64,000 nt of DNA from JADKAV01 sp963704075 (lineage in GTDB: Bacteria > Actinomycetota > Actinomycetes > S36-B12 > UBA10799). The notes below the pieces were generated by a model. That model saw only the letters and a list, made by a program, of their open reading frames with translations. It was not told the DNA's origin and did no database searches. Of the stretch, positions 32,377 to 42,253 are shown in pieces. Every line of letters starts with the position of its first letter. Positions within the stretch are counted from its first letter, which is position 1. Where the stretch lies: NCBI GenBank assembly GCA_963704075.1, contig CAVPGV010000020.1, positions 62,001-126,000 of the forward strand. The letters are read 5' to 3'. Both the position numbers and the translations under genes were made by a program.

Positions 32377-34041
32377 GTGGTGAAGAGGGCATTCGTCGCG
32401 GTATTCCTCGCGTTCGCGGTGGGAGCCACCCCCGTCGTCGCCGACGACGCCGTCGTGCCCGTTTCCGGGGCGTCGATGAACCAGCCTCCAATCACCGAAC
32501 AAATCCCCGCGTGGCAGGAACCGGCAGCCACGGTGACGGCCGATCCGGTCGATGTCGTGGAGCGATCCGGCGAGACCGGCGAGATGACCGTGGTCTACGC
32601 CGTTCAAGACGGGGATTCGCTGCGGGTCGTCAGCGACACGGCCACCTCCACGTCCGACGCGATCGCGACCGTCGATCAGGTCCAGGACCGGCCAGACGTG
32701 GTGGCCGTCGAGGTGGACACCACCCGTCGGCTCACCGGTCTGCCCGCGTCGCAGAGCAGGCCCGGGGTCAGTTCGAGCATCCGCCGGACTCGCGAGTCAC
32801 GCGCCGCCGCGGTCCCGAGCACCGACCCGTCACGCAGGCAGCAGTGGGCCCTCGACGCGCTGGACGCGGAAACCGCGTGGGCCTCCTCCACCGGAGCGGG
32901 AGTGACCGTGGCCGTCATCGACTCGGGCGTCTCGCGACACCCGGATCTGGCGGGCAAGTTCGTGCGCGGCATCGACCTGGTGGACGGTGGCAATGGGCGC
33001 ACCGATGCCAACGGCCACGGGACGCATGTGGCAGGGATCATCGCGATGACCGCGAACAACAACCTCGGCGGCGCCGGTCTGGCGCCTGGCGTGGCGATCA
33101 TGCCGGTGGTGGTGGCCGACGCCGGCGGGTCGGTACGCTCGGCCGACTCTGCGAAGGGCATCATCTGGGCGGTCGACCACGGGGCCGACATCGTGAACAT
33201 GAGCTACTCGGGATCAGCGAGTTCCGTGGAACAGAAAGCCATTCAGTACGCCCAGTCCAAAGGGGTCGTGACGGTGGCTGCCGCGGGGAACGCTTATCTG
33301 GACTCCCGCGGCACGCTGTTCAATCCCGTACAGTACCCGGCGGCCTTCCCTGGGGTGGTGGGGGTTGGGGCGGTGACGAGGACTCTGCGCCGCTCGTCGT
33401 TCTCCGAGGTGGGCAAGCAGGTGGACCTGGTGGCGCCCGGCGGTAGTGGCGCCTTCGACTCCCCTCGCGGCATCTTCAGCACCTACGCCGGCTCCGGCTA
33501 CGTGCGGATGCCGGGGACCTCCATGGCGGCTCCCTACGTCTCGGGCACCATGGCCCTCACCATCGAACGCCAGCGCGCCCTTGGACTGCAGGTGAACCCC
33601 GTCGACGTGGTCCTGGGATCGGCGACGGATCTCGGCGCGGAGGGCCGCGACGACCAGTTCGGCTTCGGCCTGGTCAGCCCGAACGGGGCATTGAGTACTC
33701 TGAACAGCCTGCAGGCGACGGGCGGGGCGCTGCCGGTGATCGCACCACCGGAGGTGACCACCAAGGCGGTCAAGCGGGTGAAGATCAGGGTCCGCAAGGG
33801 ATACCTGAAGTACCGCATTCCAGCCGCGGGCAGGTTCATCGTCGGCTGGCAGAGCTACTCGCAACGCAAGTGGTCCGAACTGCACCGGTTCAGCGGCAAA
33901 CGGGACGGCCGGACCTGGTACACGGTCCGCTCGTCGGGCGGCATGCAGGTCCGCATCGTAGCCGTGCGCGCCAAGAAGAATAAGACCGATCCGATCTGGG
34001 TGTCCCGCACGTTCCGCACGCGTGCGGCATCACCCCGATAG
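32377..34041 (+). CDS. secreted subtilisin-family (S8) serine protease
   Basis: 554 aa with an N-terminal signal peptide of about 22 residues ending VVADDA. An inhibitor-like propeptide follows (about 45-150), then the S8 domain: catalytic Asp in VAVIDSGVSRHPDL (D182), His in NGHGTHVAGI (H214) and Ser in GTSMAAPYVSG (about 385). The C-terminal 100 residues are basic and probably a separate beta domain. Likely exported and self-processed. Start GTG 32377 or 32380. No partner gene is evident. Confidence 0.92.
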   Translation: MVKRAFVAVFLAFAVGATPVVADDAVVPVSGASMNQPPITEQIPAWQEPAATVTADPVDVVERSGETGEMTVVYAVQDGDSLRVVSDTATSTSDAIATVDQVQDRPDVVAVEVDTTRRLTGLPASQSRPGVSSSIRRTRESRAAAVPSTDPSRRQQWALDALDAETAWASSTGAGVTVAVIDSGVSRHPDLAGKFVRGIDLVDGGNGRTDANGHGTHVAGIIAMTANNNLGGAGLAPGVAIMPVVVADAGGSVRSADSAKGIIWAVDHGADIVNMSYSGSASSVEQKAIQYAQSKGVVTVAAAGNAYLDSRGTLFNPVQYPAAFPGVVGVGAVTRTLRRSSFSEVGKQVDLVAPGGSGAFDSPRGIFSTYAGSGYVRMPGTSMAAPYVSGTMALTIERQRALGLQVNPVDVVLGSATDLGAEGRDDQFGFGLVSPNGALSTLNSLQATGGALPVIAPPEVTTKAVKRVKIRVRKGYLKYRIPAAGRFIVGWQSYSQRKWSELHRFSGKRDGRTWYTVRSSGGMQVRIVAVRAKKNKTDPIWVSRTFRTRAASPR

Positions 34042-34051
34042 CCTTCGCCTC

Positions 34052-34216
34052 ATGGGAACCTTCGACGGGCGTGGTCTGGCCATCGGCATCGCGGGCGGGG
34101 TCGGGGTCGGCTTGATCGTGTGGTGGCTCACCGGCAGTTCGCTGTGGATCGGCATCCTCGCGGCGATCGGTGCCGTGATCGGGATGAATACCGGCTGGGG
34201 TAAGTCCGGCGACTGA
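34052..34216 (+). CDS. small two-helix membrane protein
   Basis: 54 aa with two hydrophobic stretches (LAIGIAGGVGVGLIVWWLTG and SSLWIGILAAIGAVIGMN). ATG 34052 is 7 nt after TAGCCT (34039-34044), so it looks leaderless. Unknown function; similar tiny hypothetical membrane proteins are common in Actinomycetota. Confidence 0.65.
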   Translation: MGTFDGRGLAIGIAGGVGVGLIVWWLTGSSLWIGILAAIGAVIGMNTGWGKSGD

Positions 34217-34259
34217 GACCGGGCGTGCGCGACTGCGCTGCAGCCCGGAGGATGGGTGC

Positions 34260-35039
34260 ATGACGACAGTCCTGGTAACCGGATCCACCGACGGCATAGG
34301 CCTGCGCACCGCTGAGCTCCTCAGGGCGCGCGGCTGCGACCTGATCGTGCATGGTCGTGACCCCGCCAAGGTCGACGCGGTGCGGGCTCAGGTCGGCGCT
34401 GTTGCGGGGCTGGTCGCCGACCTGGGTGACCTCGAGCAGGTATCCCGGCTCGCCGATGAAGCCATCGAACTGCGACCCACCGTCCTCATCAACAATGCCG
34501 GTGTCTACGCCCGGGAATTGACGATGGTGTCTTCGGGAGAGGCGAACTGGGTGATCAACCATCTGGCGGCCAGTCTGCTGGCAGACGCGATCATCCCGAC
34601 CATGGGCGACGGCGGGAGGGTCGTCTATGTCTCCTCCATCGCACACGCCCGCGCGTCGATCGACCTCAAAGACCCCGAGTTCCACAACAGGCCCTACGAC
34701 CACTACGCCGCCTATGCACAGAGCAAGCTGGCGAATCTGTTGATGGCCGCCGAAACCGCCCGCCGGCTCGGCCCAGACGCTGGCGTCGCCGTCAACGCGC
34801 TTCACCCCGGCGTGGTCGGAACGAAGCTCTTGACCGAGGGGTTCCAGGTGTCTGGCCGCGACGATCTCGATGCAGGTTCCGCGACATCGGTGTTCCTCGC
34901 GCTGGACGCCGATCCCGGGCTGACCGGGGAGTACTTCGTGCGCTCCAAGCCAGCCACACCGCAGGGCGACGGCGCCGATGCGGACCTCGCCGCGCGCCTG
35001 TACGACTACACCATGGCAACCCTCGAGCAGCGGAGTTAG
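34260..35039 (+). CDS. SDR-family oxidoreductase
   Basis: 259 aa. Cofactor motif VLVTGSTDGIGLRTAELL, INNAGVY, YVSSIA and the active-site YAQSKLANL show a retinol-dehydrogenase-like SDR. Substrate unknown. It follows the small membrane gene by 43 nt and is convergent with gadB. Confidence 0.88.
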   Translation: MTTVLVTGSTDGIGLRTAELLRARGCDLIVHGRDPAKVDAVRAQVGAVAGLVADLGDLEQVSRLADEAIELRPTVLINNAGVYARELTMVSSGEANWVINHLAASLLADAIIPTMGDGGRVVYVSSIAHARASIDLKDPEFHNRPYDHYAAYAQSKLANLLMAAETARRLGPDAGVAVNALHPGVVGTKLLTEGFQVSGRDDLDAGSATSVFLALDADPGLTGEYFVRSKPATPQGDGADADLAARLYDYTMATLEQRS

Positions 35040-35063
35040 CGGCGTGCCACATCAAGCCCGGAC

Positions 35064-36455
35064 TCAGTGAGCGAAACCCGCGGCGTGGTCGGGGTCACCG
35101 GGCATCGGGCGGTCGAGGCCTTCGAAGAAGTCAGTCGCGTTACGTAGGTCTCGCAGCAGCAGTTCGGCCATGTCACGGCCGAACCCGTTGCGCACGACGA
35201 TCCGTAACCCAGCCACGTCGGTCAGATCGTCCGGCAGGGTGTATGCGGGCACCTGCCAGCCGCGCTCCCGCAGTTTCGCCGAGACATCGAAGACCGTGTA
35301 GTTCGTGCGATCCGACTTCAGACGGAAGAAGAACACGGGCAATTCGGACCCGTCGCTGAGCAACTCGTAGGGCCCCATCTGCGCGATGTTCGACGAGAGG
35401 TACATGGCCGTGTCTCGACACGCCTGCTGGATCCCTCGGTATCCGTCGAACCCCAACCGCACGAAGTTGTAGTACTGCAGAACCACTTGGCTGCCCGGTC
35501 GGGAGAAGTTCAGCGTGAAGGTGGGCATGTCCCCGCCCAGGTAGTTCACGTGGAAGACCAGGTCGTCCGGGACGCAGTCCGCCGTGCGCCACACGACCCA
35601 GCCGACCCCCGGGTAGACCAGGCCGTACTTGTGCCCGGACGCATTGATCGAATGCACTCTCGGGATGCGGAAGTCCCACTCCAGATCCTGGTCGATGAAC
35701 GGGGCCACGAAACCGCCCGAGGCGCCGTCGACGTGCACGGGGATGTCCCAGCCCTTCTCCTTCTGCACGTCGTCGAGGGCCGCGGCGATGTCCTTGACCG
35801 GCTCGTAGGAGCCGTCGAACGTCGACCCAAGGATCGCCACCACGCCGATCGTGTTCTCGTCGACGAGTTTGACCGCTTCCTCAGCGGTCAGGTGCAGCCT
35901 GCCCTCGGCCAGGGGTGCGTAGCGGGGCTCGACGTCCCAGTAGCGGCAGAACTTCTCCCACACGACCTGCACGTTCTGACCCATGACCAAATTGGGCCGC
36001 TCGATGGACTGTCCGGCGGCCTTGCGCTTGTGCTGCCACAACCGCTTGAGCGACAGTCCGGCCAGCATCACCGCCTCGCTGGAGCCGATCGTCGAGGTGC
36101 CGACCGCTTTGTCACCATCAGGAGAATTCCACAGATTCGCGATGATGCTCACGCACCGAGCTTCCATCTGCGCTGTCTGCGGATACTCGTCCTTGTCGAT
36201 CATGTTCTTGTCGTAGGTCTCGGCGAACAACTTGTCCGCTTGCGGATCCATGAACGTGGAGACGAAGGTCGCCAGGTTCTGCCGCGCGTTGCCATCGAGC
36301 ATCAACTCGTCATGGATCAGCTGGTAGGCGACCTCCGGGGTCCGTCCCTCCGGCGCGAGTTGATGCGCGACGATCGCGCTCTCCTCGCCGTAGCGAGCGA
36401 ACAAGGGTGAGAGGTAGAGACGCTCGATCTGTTCGATGTCTTGCTCGTGCAGCAT
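35064..36455 (-). CDS. gadB: glutamate decarboxylase
   Basis: 463 aa PLP decarboxylase converting glutamate to GABA, consuming a proton. Motifs: FMDPQADKLFAETYDKNMIDKDEYPQ-type region, GTSTIGSSEAVMLAGLSLKRLW, VDGASGGFVAPF and the PLP-lysine SINASGHKYGLVYPG. ATG 36455 is chosen from homologue starts and GGGAG upstream. No GABA antiporter is adjacent, so acid resistance cannot be concluded. GABA could feed the gamma-glutamyl/ALDH cluster at 26-30 kb, which is inference only. Confidence 0.94.
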   Translation of the reverse strand: MLHEQDIEQIERLYLSPLFARYGEESAIVAHQLAPEGRTPEVAYQLIHDELMLDGNARQNLATFVSTFMDPQADKLFAETYDKNMIDKDEYPQTAQMEARCVSIIANLWNSPDGDKAVGTSTIGSSEAVMLAGLSLKRLWQHKRKAAGQSIERPNLVMGQNVQVVWEKFCRYWDVEPRYAPLAEGRLHLTAEEAVKLVDENTIGVVAILGSTFDGSYEPVKDIAAALDDVQKEKGWDIPVHVDGASGGFVAPFIDQDLEWDFRIPRVHSINASGHKYGLVYPGVGWVVWRTADCVPDDLVFHVNYLGGDMPTFTLNFSRPGSQVVLQYYNFVRLGFDGYRGIQQACRDTAMYLSSNIAQMGPYELLSDGSELPVFFFRLKSDRTNYTVFDVSAKLRERGWQVPAYTLPDDLTDVAGLRIVVRNGFGRDMAELLLRDLRNATDFFEGLDRPMPGDPDHAAGFAH

Positions 36456-36550
36456 GTGGGACTCCCATTTCGATGATGACTCGAGCCTAGCCCGATCGCG
36501 GGTCACGTGCGCGCGCCCCGCCACCGATCCCCCGCGCCGGGTGATGTGTC

Positions 36551-38137
36551 TCAGACGAGGTCGATGGCGGTGCCCGTCACCGCGCCGATCTCGTCGGCGA
36601 TCGCCTCCACTGTGGGAAGATCCACGGCCGAATCGACCGTCAGCGCCACCAGCGCCAGCCCGCCGGCTGTGTCCCTGCTCACCTGCATGTTCGCGATGTT
36701 GATGCTCGCACCGCCGAGGATCTGACCGACCACGCCGACCACACCTGGCTTGTCCTCGTAGCGGAAGACCAGCATGTGATCGCTGATCGGCACGTCGAGG
36801 TCCAGTCCATCGACCTCGACCATCTTCTCGCTGTCGCGGGGACCGAACACGGTGCCGGCCACAACCATCGACTGGCCATCGGCGCAGGCCATCCGTACCC
36901 GCACCAGCGACCTGTGGTCCTCGGAATCGCCCTCGGTGACCAGCGCGGTCACGACGCCGCGGTCGGCTGCCAGGACGGGCGCGTTGACGTATGAGACCGG
37001 GTCGTCGATGAGAACCGAGAACATGCCCTTCAGGACTGCCAGTTCCAGCACACTCACGTCGTGGGCGCTGATCTCCCCCAGCGCTTCCACGGTGAGCTGA
37101 GCCACTGCGGCCGGGGCCATCGAGGTTCCGATCCGACCCAGGTGCTCGGCCAGGTCGATGAACGGTCGCACGTCCTCGGCGATCACACCGCCCTTGACGT
37201 TGACCGCGTCTGGGACCAGCTCCCCCGCCAGGGCTTGACGGACCGACTTGGCCACGGCGATCCCGGCCTTCTCCTGCGCTTCATCCGTGGACGCTCCCAG
37301 ATGGGGTGTGGCCACCACATTGTCAAGGGTGAACAGCGGCGAATCGGTGCACGGTTCGCTGGCGTAAACGTCCAACCCGGCACCGGCGACGCGGCCCTCC
37401 ACCAAGGCGTCATACAGGGCCTGCTCGTCGACGATGCCGCCACGTGCGGCATTGACGATGTGGACCGTGGGCTTGACCAGTTTCAACGCCGCTTCGTCGA
37501 TCAGGCCTACGGTCTCCTTCGTCTTCGGAAGGTGCACGGTGATGAAGTCGGACTGCTCCAGTACCTCTTCCAAGGAGAGCAACGTCACGCCGAGCTGGGC
37601 GGCGCGCACGGGCTGGACGTACGGGTCGTAGGCGACCAGCTGCACACCGAATGCACTGAGCCGTTGCGCCACAAGCAACCCGATCCGGCCGAGGCCGACC
37701 ACACCGACGGTCTTGTCGGTGAGTTCCACGCCGGTGTACTTGGACCGCTTCCACTGTCCCTGCCGCAGCGCCTCGTGCGCCGGCGAGATGTGTCGCGCGC
37801 TGGCCAGCAGAAGGGCCACAGCCAGTTCCGCGGCGCTGACGATGTTGGAGGTCGGTGCGTTGACCACCATGACGCCGGCCTGGGTGGCAGCCTCCACGTC
37901 GACGTTGTCCAGTCCCACCCCTGCCCGGGCGACGACCTTGAGCTTCCTGGCCGCTGACAGAGCCTCGGCGTCGACCTTCGTCGCCGACCGCACCAGGATC
38001 GCGTCAACGTCGGTGATCGCAGCCAGCAGCTGCGGGCGATCCGCCCCGTCACAGTGGCGGATCTCGAAGTCGGGCCCGAGGGCCTCGATGGTTGCGGGAG
38101 AGAGTTCTTCGGCGATCAAGACGACGGGTTTGTCCAC
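36551..38137 (-). CDS. serA: D-3-phosphoglycerate dehydrogenase
   Basis: 528 aa, long-form SerA: substrate domain, NAD-binding domain (KTVGVVGLGRIGLLVAQRL), catalytic His in EPCTDSPLFTLDNVVATPHLGAST, intervening ASB domain (IGTSMAPAAVAQLTVEALGE) and C-terminal ACT domain (HMLVFRYEDKPGVVGVVGQIL) for serine feedback. GTG 38137 is used, because the longer frame has no homologue-like N-terminus. Last in a probable operon that starts at ilvB; 25 nt separates it from the kinase gene. Confidence 0.96.
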   Translation of the reverse strand: MDKPVVLIAEELSPATIEALGPDFEIRHCDGADRPQLLAAITDVDAILVRSATKVDAEALSAARKLKVVARAGVGLDNVDVEAATQAGVMVVNAPTSNIVSAAELAVALLLASARHISPAHEALRQGQWKRSKYTGVELTDKTVGVVGLGRIGLLVAQRLSAFGVQLVAYDPYVQPVRAAQLGVTLLSLEEVLEQSDFITVHLPKTKETVGLIDEAALKLVKPTVHIVNAARGGIVDEQALYDALVEGRVAGAGLDVYASEPCTDSPLFTLDNVVATPHLGASTDEAQEKAGIAVAKSVRQALAGELVPDAVNVKGGVIAEDVRPFIDLAEHLGRIGTSMAPAAVAQLTVEALGEISAHDVSVLELAVLKGMFSVLIDDPVSYVNAPVLAADRGVVTALVTEGDSEDHRSLVRVRMACADGQSMVVAGTVFGPRDSEKMVEVDGLDLDVPISDHMLVFRYEDKPGVVGVVGQILGGASINIANMQVSRDTAGGLALVALTVDSAVDLPTVEAIADEIGAVTGTAIDLV

Positions 38138-38162
38138 CCCTCGATGGTACGAACCGGCCGGT

Positions 38163-38984
38163 TCAGCCCTGGAGGTAGCCCGTCGCGATGGTCTCGGCCC
38201 GCTGTGCGTAGCCCCCACCGAACATCCGTGCGTGCACCAGCAGCGGCCATATCTGGTGCAGTCCGACGCGTGCCTGCCAGCCGGGCGCGAGTGGGTACAC
38301 CTGCTGATAGGCCGTCAGGATGGTGCTCAGGTGAGGTGTTCCGAACAGGGTCAGCATGGCCAGATCCGTCTCCCGATGGCCCACATGCGCGGCCGGATCG
38401 ATCAGCCGTGGCGCGCTCGACCACAGCACGTTGCCGCTCCAGAGGTCCCCGTGCAGCAGGCTTGGCGGCTCCGGCGGACCGGCCCAGTCGGGGTCGTGCA
38501 ACAGGGCATCGGCCACCGCCCGGCATGCCGGCACGTCGTCGGCGAGCAGGGGCTGCAGTCGCAGCGTGGAGTACATCTGCGGCCACGTATCGAAGCTGCC
38601 GCTGGCCATCGGGAGCGTCCCGATGCGGCCATGCGCGGGACCTTGCCCGAACTCCCCCGTGCCGTCTGCGTGCAACCGGGCGATCCGTCGGCCCAACTCC
38701 TGCGCAGCGACCTGGGACGGGCCGACCTCCTCCACCCACTCGAGGACCAGCCAACGCACGTCGTGGTGCACCAACGCGGGCGTGATCCCCGGGACGACCG
38801 CATTCAGCCACGCGAGCCCGGCGGCCTCGGCGGCAAACAGGGCGGGGTCGGGTTCGAGCGGGGTCTTGACGAAGAAATCCCCGGCGCTGGACCTCACCCG
38901 GAAGGCCTGGCAGATGTCACCCCCGGGCATTGCCGCGGCCTCGAGGATGTCGCCGAGGACGGCCGGCAGATCGTCAGTCGTCAT
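38163..38984 (-). CDS. fructosamine kinase family protein
   Basis: 273 aa. Kinase motifs FFVKTPLE, LLHGDLWSGNVLW (catalytic loop) and LIDPAAHVGHRETDLAML (metal-binding Asp) define the FN3K/ribulosamine kinase family, which phosphorylates glycated lysines so that they can be removed. It overlaps the end of the TMEM175-like gene by 11 nt, so is cotranslated within the ilv run. Confidence 0.87.
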   Translation of the reverse strand: MTTDDLPAVLGDILEAAAMPGGDICQAFRVRSSAGDFFVKTPLEPDPALFAAEAAGLAWLNAVVPGITPALVHHDVRWLVLEWVEEVGPSQVAAQELGRRIARLHADGTGEFGQGPAHGRIGTLPMASGSFDTWPQMYSTLRLQPLLADDVPACRAVADALLHDPDWAGPPEPPSLLHGDLWSGNVLWSSAPRLIDPAAHVGHRETDLAMLTLFGTPHLSTILTAYQQVYPLAPGWQARVGLHQIWPLLVHARMFGGGYAQRAETIATGYLQG

Positions 38985-39588
38985 CTGCTGGAACGATCCG
39001 GCCGACGACCGGGTCGACCAGGAACATGAGGAGCAAGAAGTAGGTGGCGATGTCGGGGGCGATCATGGCGATCCCCAGGCTCAGCGCGAAGACACCGGTG
39101 ATCGCAGAACTGCGGATCTGGGCAGCCCTGGCCGGCGCTGTCCCTTTGTACGAATCATCCATCAGGCCCGGACGGTGACGGGCCCGCCAGAGGATCAGCG
39201 ACATGAACAGGCTGATGATCGCCATCCAGCCGATGTAGAAACCGGTCACCTGCGGGCTGGGGTCGTTGGCGATCACGATGTTCGTGGGCAGCGGGAGCAG
39301 GGCGATCGCGAACAGCCAGCCGAAATTGAGCCACAGCAGGGTCTGGTCGACTCCCACGATGTGCTCGAAGAGCCGGTGGTGGGCCAGCCAGAACACCGCG
39401 ATGATCACCCAGGTCAGGGTCAGTCCACCAAGCAACTGCGCGTTGTCGCTGACCAGCGTCGTGATGCGACCGTTCGCCGGGAGGTCCAGCTCCGCCAGCG
39501 GCAACAGCAAGAGGGTGATGGCGATCGCCACCACCCCGTCGCTGAAGGCGATGATGCGTTCGGGCGGATGGATCCCCCGGCCCTTCAT
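38974..39588 (-). CDS. TMEM175/DUF1211-family cation channel
   Basis: 204 aa. Helix 1 carries RIIAFSDGVVAIAITLLLL, the FSDG selectivity motif of bacterial TMEM175 potassium channels; about five to six membrane helices are visible, although the second repeat typical of vertebrate TMEM175 is absent, as in bacterial forms. ATG 39588 overlaps the ilvC stop (ATGA). A K+ channel inside a branched-chain amino acid operon is unusual. Confidence 0.85.
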   Translation of the reverse strand: MKGRGIHPPERIIAFSDGVVAIAITLLLLPLAELDLPANGRITTLVSDNAQLLGGLTLTWVIIAVFWLAHHRLFEHIVGVDQTLLWLNFGWLFAIALLPLPTNIVIANDPSPQVTGFYIGWMAIISLFMSLILWRARHRPGLMDDSYKGTAPARAAQIRSSAITGVFALSLGIAMIAPDIATYFLLLMFLVDPVVGRIVPADDD

Positions 39589-40610
39589 CGAGCGGCGGTG
39601 CCCTCGGTGTAGTCGTCGTCGGTGGCCACCCACGCCATCAGTTGACGAAGCTCACGACCGACTTCTTCGATCTGGTGCTCCTCGCCGGCTTTGCGCAGCG
39701 CCGCGAACTCTGGAGCTCCGGCGTCCTGGTCGTCGATGAAGCGCTTCGCGAACGCACCGGACTGGATGTCGCCCAGCACGGCCTTCATGTTCTCCTTGAC
39801 CTGCGCGTCGATGACCCTCGGGCCGGAGACGTAATCGCCATACTCGGCGGTGTCGGAGACGCTCCAGCGCTGCTTGGCGATCCCGCCTTCGTACATGAGG
39901 TCCACGATCAGTTTCAGTTCGTGCAGGCACTCGAAATACGCGACCTCGGGCTGATAACCCGCCTCGACCAGGGTTTCGAACCCGGACTGCACCAGTGCGG
40001 AGGCGCCACCACACAGCACGGCCTGCTCGCCGAACAGGTCGGTCTCGGTCTCCTCGGTGAATGTCGACTTGATGCCGCCTGCGCGCAGACAACCCATGGC
40101 GCGGGCGTACGACAGCGTCAGCGGCCATGCGTTCCCGGTGGCGTCCTGTTCAACGGCGACGATGCACGGCACACCGCGACCGGAGGTGTACTCGCGGCGC
40201 ACCAGGTGCCCCGGGCCCTTCGGCGCGACCATGCACACGTCGACATCGGCTGGCGGCTGGATGTAGCCGAACCGGATGTTGAAACCGTGGGCGAAGAACA
40301 GCGCGTCGCCGGCCTTCAGGTTGTCGGCGATCGCCTCGGCGTACAGCCCGCGCTGGGCGGGGTCCGGGACCAGCACCATGATCAGGTCGGCTTCAGCGCA
40401 CGCCGTCGCCGGGTCCACCACACGCAGACCCTCGGCCTCGGCCTTGGGCCGCGACTTCGAGCCTTCGACCAGCCCCACCCGTACGTCCACCCCGGAATCG
40501 CGCAGGTTCAGGGCGTGGGCATGCCCCTGCGACCCGTAGCCCAGGATGGCCACCTTGCGGCCCTGGATGATCGACAGGTCTGCGTCATCTTCGTAGAACA
40601 GTTCAGCCAC
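39585..40610 (-). CDS. ilvC: ketol-acid reductoisomerase
   Basis: 341 aa, class I (short) KARI, second step of valine and isoleucine synthesis. N-terminal VAILGYGSQGHAHALNLRDSG, VRVGLVEGSKS (NADPH-specific loop), FAHGFNIRFG, APKGPGHLVRREY, the metal site TETDLFGEQAVLCGG and YFECLHELKLIVDLMYEGG are present. GTG 40610 is chosen because AAGGAG lies 5 nt upstream. It is downstream of chaA in the operon. Confidence 0.97.
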   Translation of the reverse strand: MAELFYEDDADLSIIQGRKVAILGYGSQGHAHALNLRDSGVDVRVGLVEGSKSRPKAEAEGLRVVDPATACAEADLIMVLVPDPAQRGLYAEAIADNLKAGDALFFAHGFNIRFGYIQPPADVDVCMVAPKGPGHLVRREYTSGRGVPCIVAVEQDATGNAWPLTLSYARAMGCLRAGGIKSTFTEETETDLFGEQAVLCGGASALVQSGFETLVEAGYQPEVAYFECLHELKLIVDLMYEGGIAKQRWSVSDTAEYGDYVSGPRVIDAQVKENMKAVLGDIQSGAFAKRFIDDQDAGAPEFAALRKAGEEHQIEEVGRELRQLMAWVATDDDYTEGTAAR

Positions 40611-40667
40611 TTCTTCTCCTTGTACGGGTGGATTCTGCACAGTCTCTCAGGTCAGCGGGCGTGGCGG

Positions 40668-41729
40668 TCACGGGGCCACCGAGACCGCGAGGAAGGCGGC
40701 GAAGATCGCGATGTGGACCCCCGCCTGCTGCAGCGTGGCACGGCCGGGGACAACGGTCAGCGCGGCGGTGAACAGGGCGATGACGAGCAAGGTGATCTGC
40801 AGCGGGCCCAGACCCAGGACCAGTTGCACCGGCAGCCAGATCTGGGCGATGGCGATCGTCGGGATCGTCAGTCCGATACTGGCCATCGCCGAGCCGAATG
40901 CGAGGTTCAGACTCGTCTGGACTCGCCCGATCCGGGCTGCCCGGATCGCCGCGATCCCCTCGGGGAGCAGCACGACCATCGCGATGATGACACCCACGAA
41001 GGCGATCGGAAGACCCGCGCCGATCACGGCCGACTCGATGTTCGGCGACAGCGTCTTCGCCAGGCCGACCACGGCCACCAGGGAGGTCAGCAGCAGGAGC
41101 AGGCTCAGGACTGCGGTGCGGGTGGTGGGCGGTTCTGCGTGCTCATCCTCACCACTTCCCTCATGGATGAAGTAGTCGCGATGGCGCACCGTCTGCACGA
41201 AGACGAACAGCAGGTACAGAGCCAACGACGCCACAGCGGCGAACGCCAGTTGACCCCCGGTGAAGGTGGCACCTGGGGCGCTGGTGGTGAATGTGGGAAG
41301 CACCAGCGTCAGGGCGGCCAGCGCAGCGATGGTGGACAGAGCCGCACCGGCGCCTTCGGAGTTGAAGTACACAATGGGACCGCGCAGGGTGGCGGACAGC
41401 AGCGAGAAACCCACGATCCCGGCGGTCGTGATCATCAGCGCACTGAACACCGTGTCGCGGGCCAACGTCTCGGCTTTTGCTCCCCCGGAAGCCATGAGCG
41501 CCACGATCAGGGCCACTTCGATCACGGTGACTGACACCGCCAGAACCAGGGACCCGTAGGGCTCCCCGACCTTGTGGGCCACGACCTCGGCGTGGTGCAC
41601 CGCAGAGAGGACCGCCGCCACCAGGACCAGCGCCACCAGGGTCGCAATCAGCCCACCGAGACTGCGCCCCCACACCGCGACGACGAGGACGAAGCCGATC
41701 GGCGGAGCGATCGTGGCAGCGCGCTGCAC
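40668..41729 (-). CDS. chaA: ChaA-type calcium/sodium:proton antiporter
   Basis: 353 aa with about eleven membrane helices in two halves. The CaCA-family repeats are GEPYGSLVLAVSVTVIEVALIVALM and IIAMVVLLPEGIAAIRAARIGRVQTSLNLAFGSAMASIG, whose acidic residues bind the cation; the central loop is acidic and hydrophilic (HEGSGEDEHAEPP). GTG 41729 overlaps the ilvN stop (TAGTG), so it is cotranslated within the ilv operon. Exports Ca2+ or Na+ in exchange for protons by family knowledge. Confidence 0.87.
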   Translation of the reverse strand: MQRAATIAPPIGFVLVVAVWGRSLGGLIATLVALVLVAAVLSAVHHAEVVAHKVGEPYGSLVLAVSVTVIEVALIVALMASGGAKAETLARDTVFSALMITTAGIVGFSLLSATLRGPIVYFNSEGAGAALSTIAALAALTLVLPTFTTSAPGATFTGGQLAFAAVASLALYLLFVFVQTVRHRDYFIHEGSGEDEHAEPPTTRTAVLSLLLLLTSLVAVVGLAKTLSPNIESAVIGAGLPIAFVGVIIAMVVLLPEGIAAIRAARIGRVQTSLNLAFGSAMASIGLTIPTIAIAQIWLPVQLVLGLGPLQITLLVIALFTAALTVVPGRATLQQAGVHIAIFAAFLAVSVAP

Positions 41730-42253
41730 TATGCGCTGCGATCGACCGACCGCAGCGAGCGATCGGCGATCGACTTCCCACCGCGTCCCACGGCGACGAC
41801 GCCGGACTGCACGAGCTCCTTGATCCCGTAGGGCTCCAGCACGCGCAGCAGCGCCTCCAGTTTGTCGCGGCTGCCGGTGGCTTCGATCGTCACCGTCTCC
41901 GGCGCCACGTCGACGACCTTGGCGCGGAACAGGGTGACGATCTCCAGCACGTTGGACCGCATGCCCTTATCCGTCTTGACCTTGACCAGGACCAGCTCTC
42001 GCTGCACCGAGTGCTCACCATCGAGTTCGACGATCTTGAGCACGTTGATCAGTTTGTTCAACTGCTTGGTGACCTGCTCGAGGGGTAGCCGGTCGACGTT
42101 GATGACGATGGTCATCCGGCTGACCTCGGGATTCTCCGTCGGGCCCACGGCCAGCGACTCGATGTTGAAGCCGCGGCGGCTGAACAGCCCGGAGATGCGC
42201 GCGAGCACGCCCGGCTTGTTCTCGACCAGCACGGACAGTGTGTGGCGGGTCAT
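41729..42253 (-). CDS. ilvN: acetolactate synthase regulatory subunit
   Basis: 174 aa. ACT domain (TLSVLVENKPGVLARISGLFSRRGFNIESLAVGPTE) plus the C-terminal ALS_ss_C domain (ELVLVKVKT, IVELFRA-like IVTLFRAKVVDVAPETVTIEATG). Binds valine and confers feedback on IlvB. ATG overlaps the ilvB stop (TGATG). Length is typical. Confidence 0.96.
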   Translation of the reverse strand: MTRHTLSVLVENKPGVLARISGLFSRRGFNIESLAVGPTENPEVSRMTIVINVDRLPLEQVTKQLNKLINVLKIVELDGEHSVQRELVLVKVKTDKGMRSNVLEIVTLFRAKVVDVAPETVTIEATGSRDKLEALLRVLEPYGIKELVQSGVVAVGRGGKSIADRSLRSVDRSA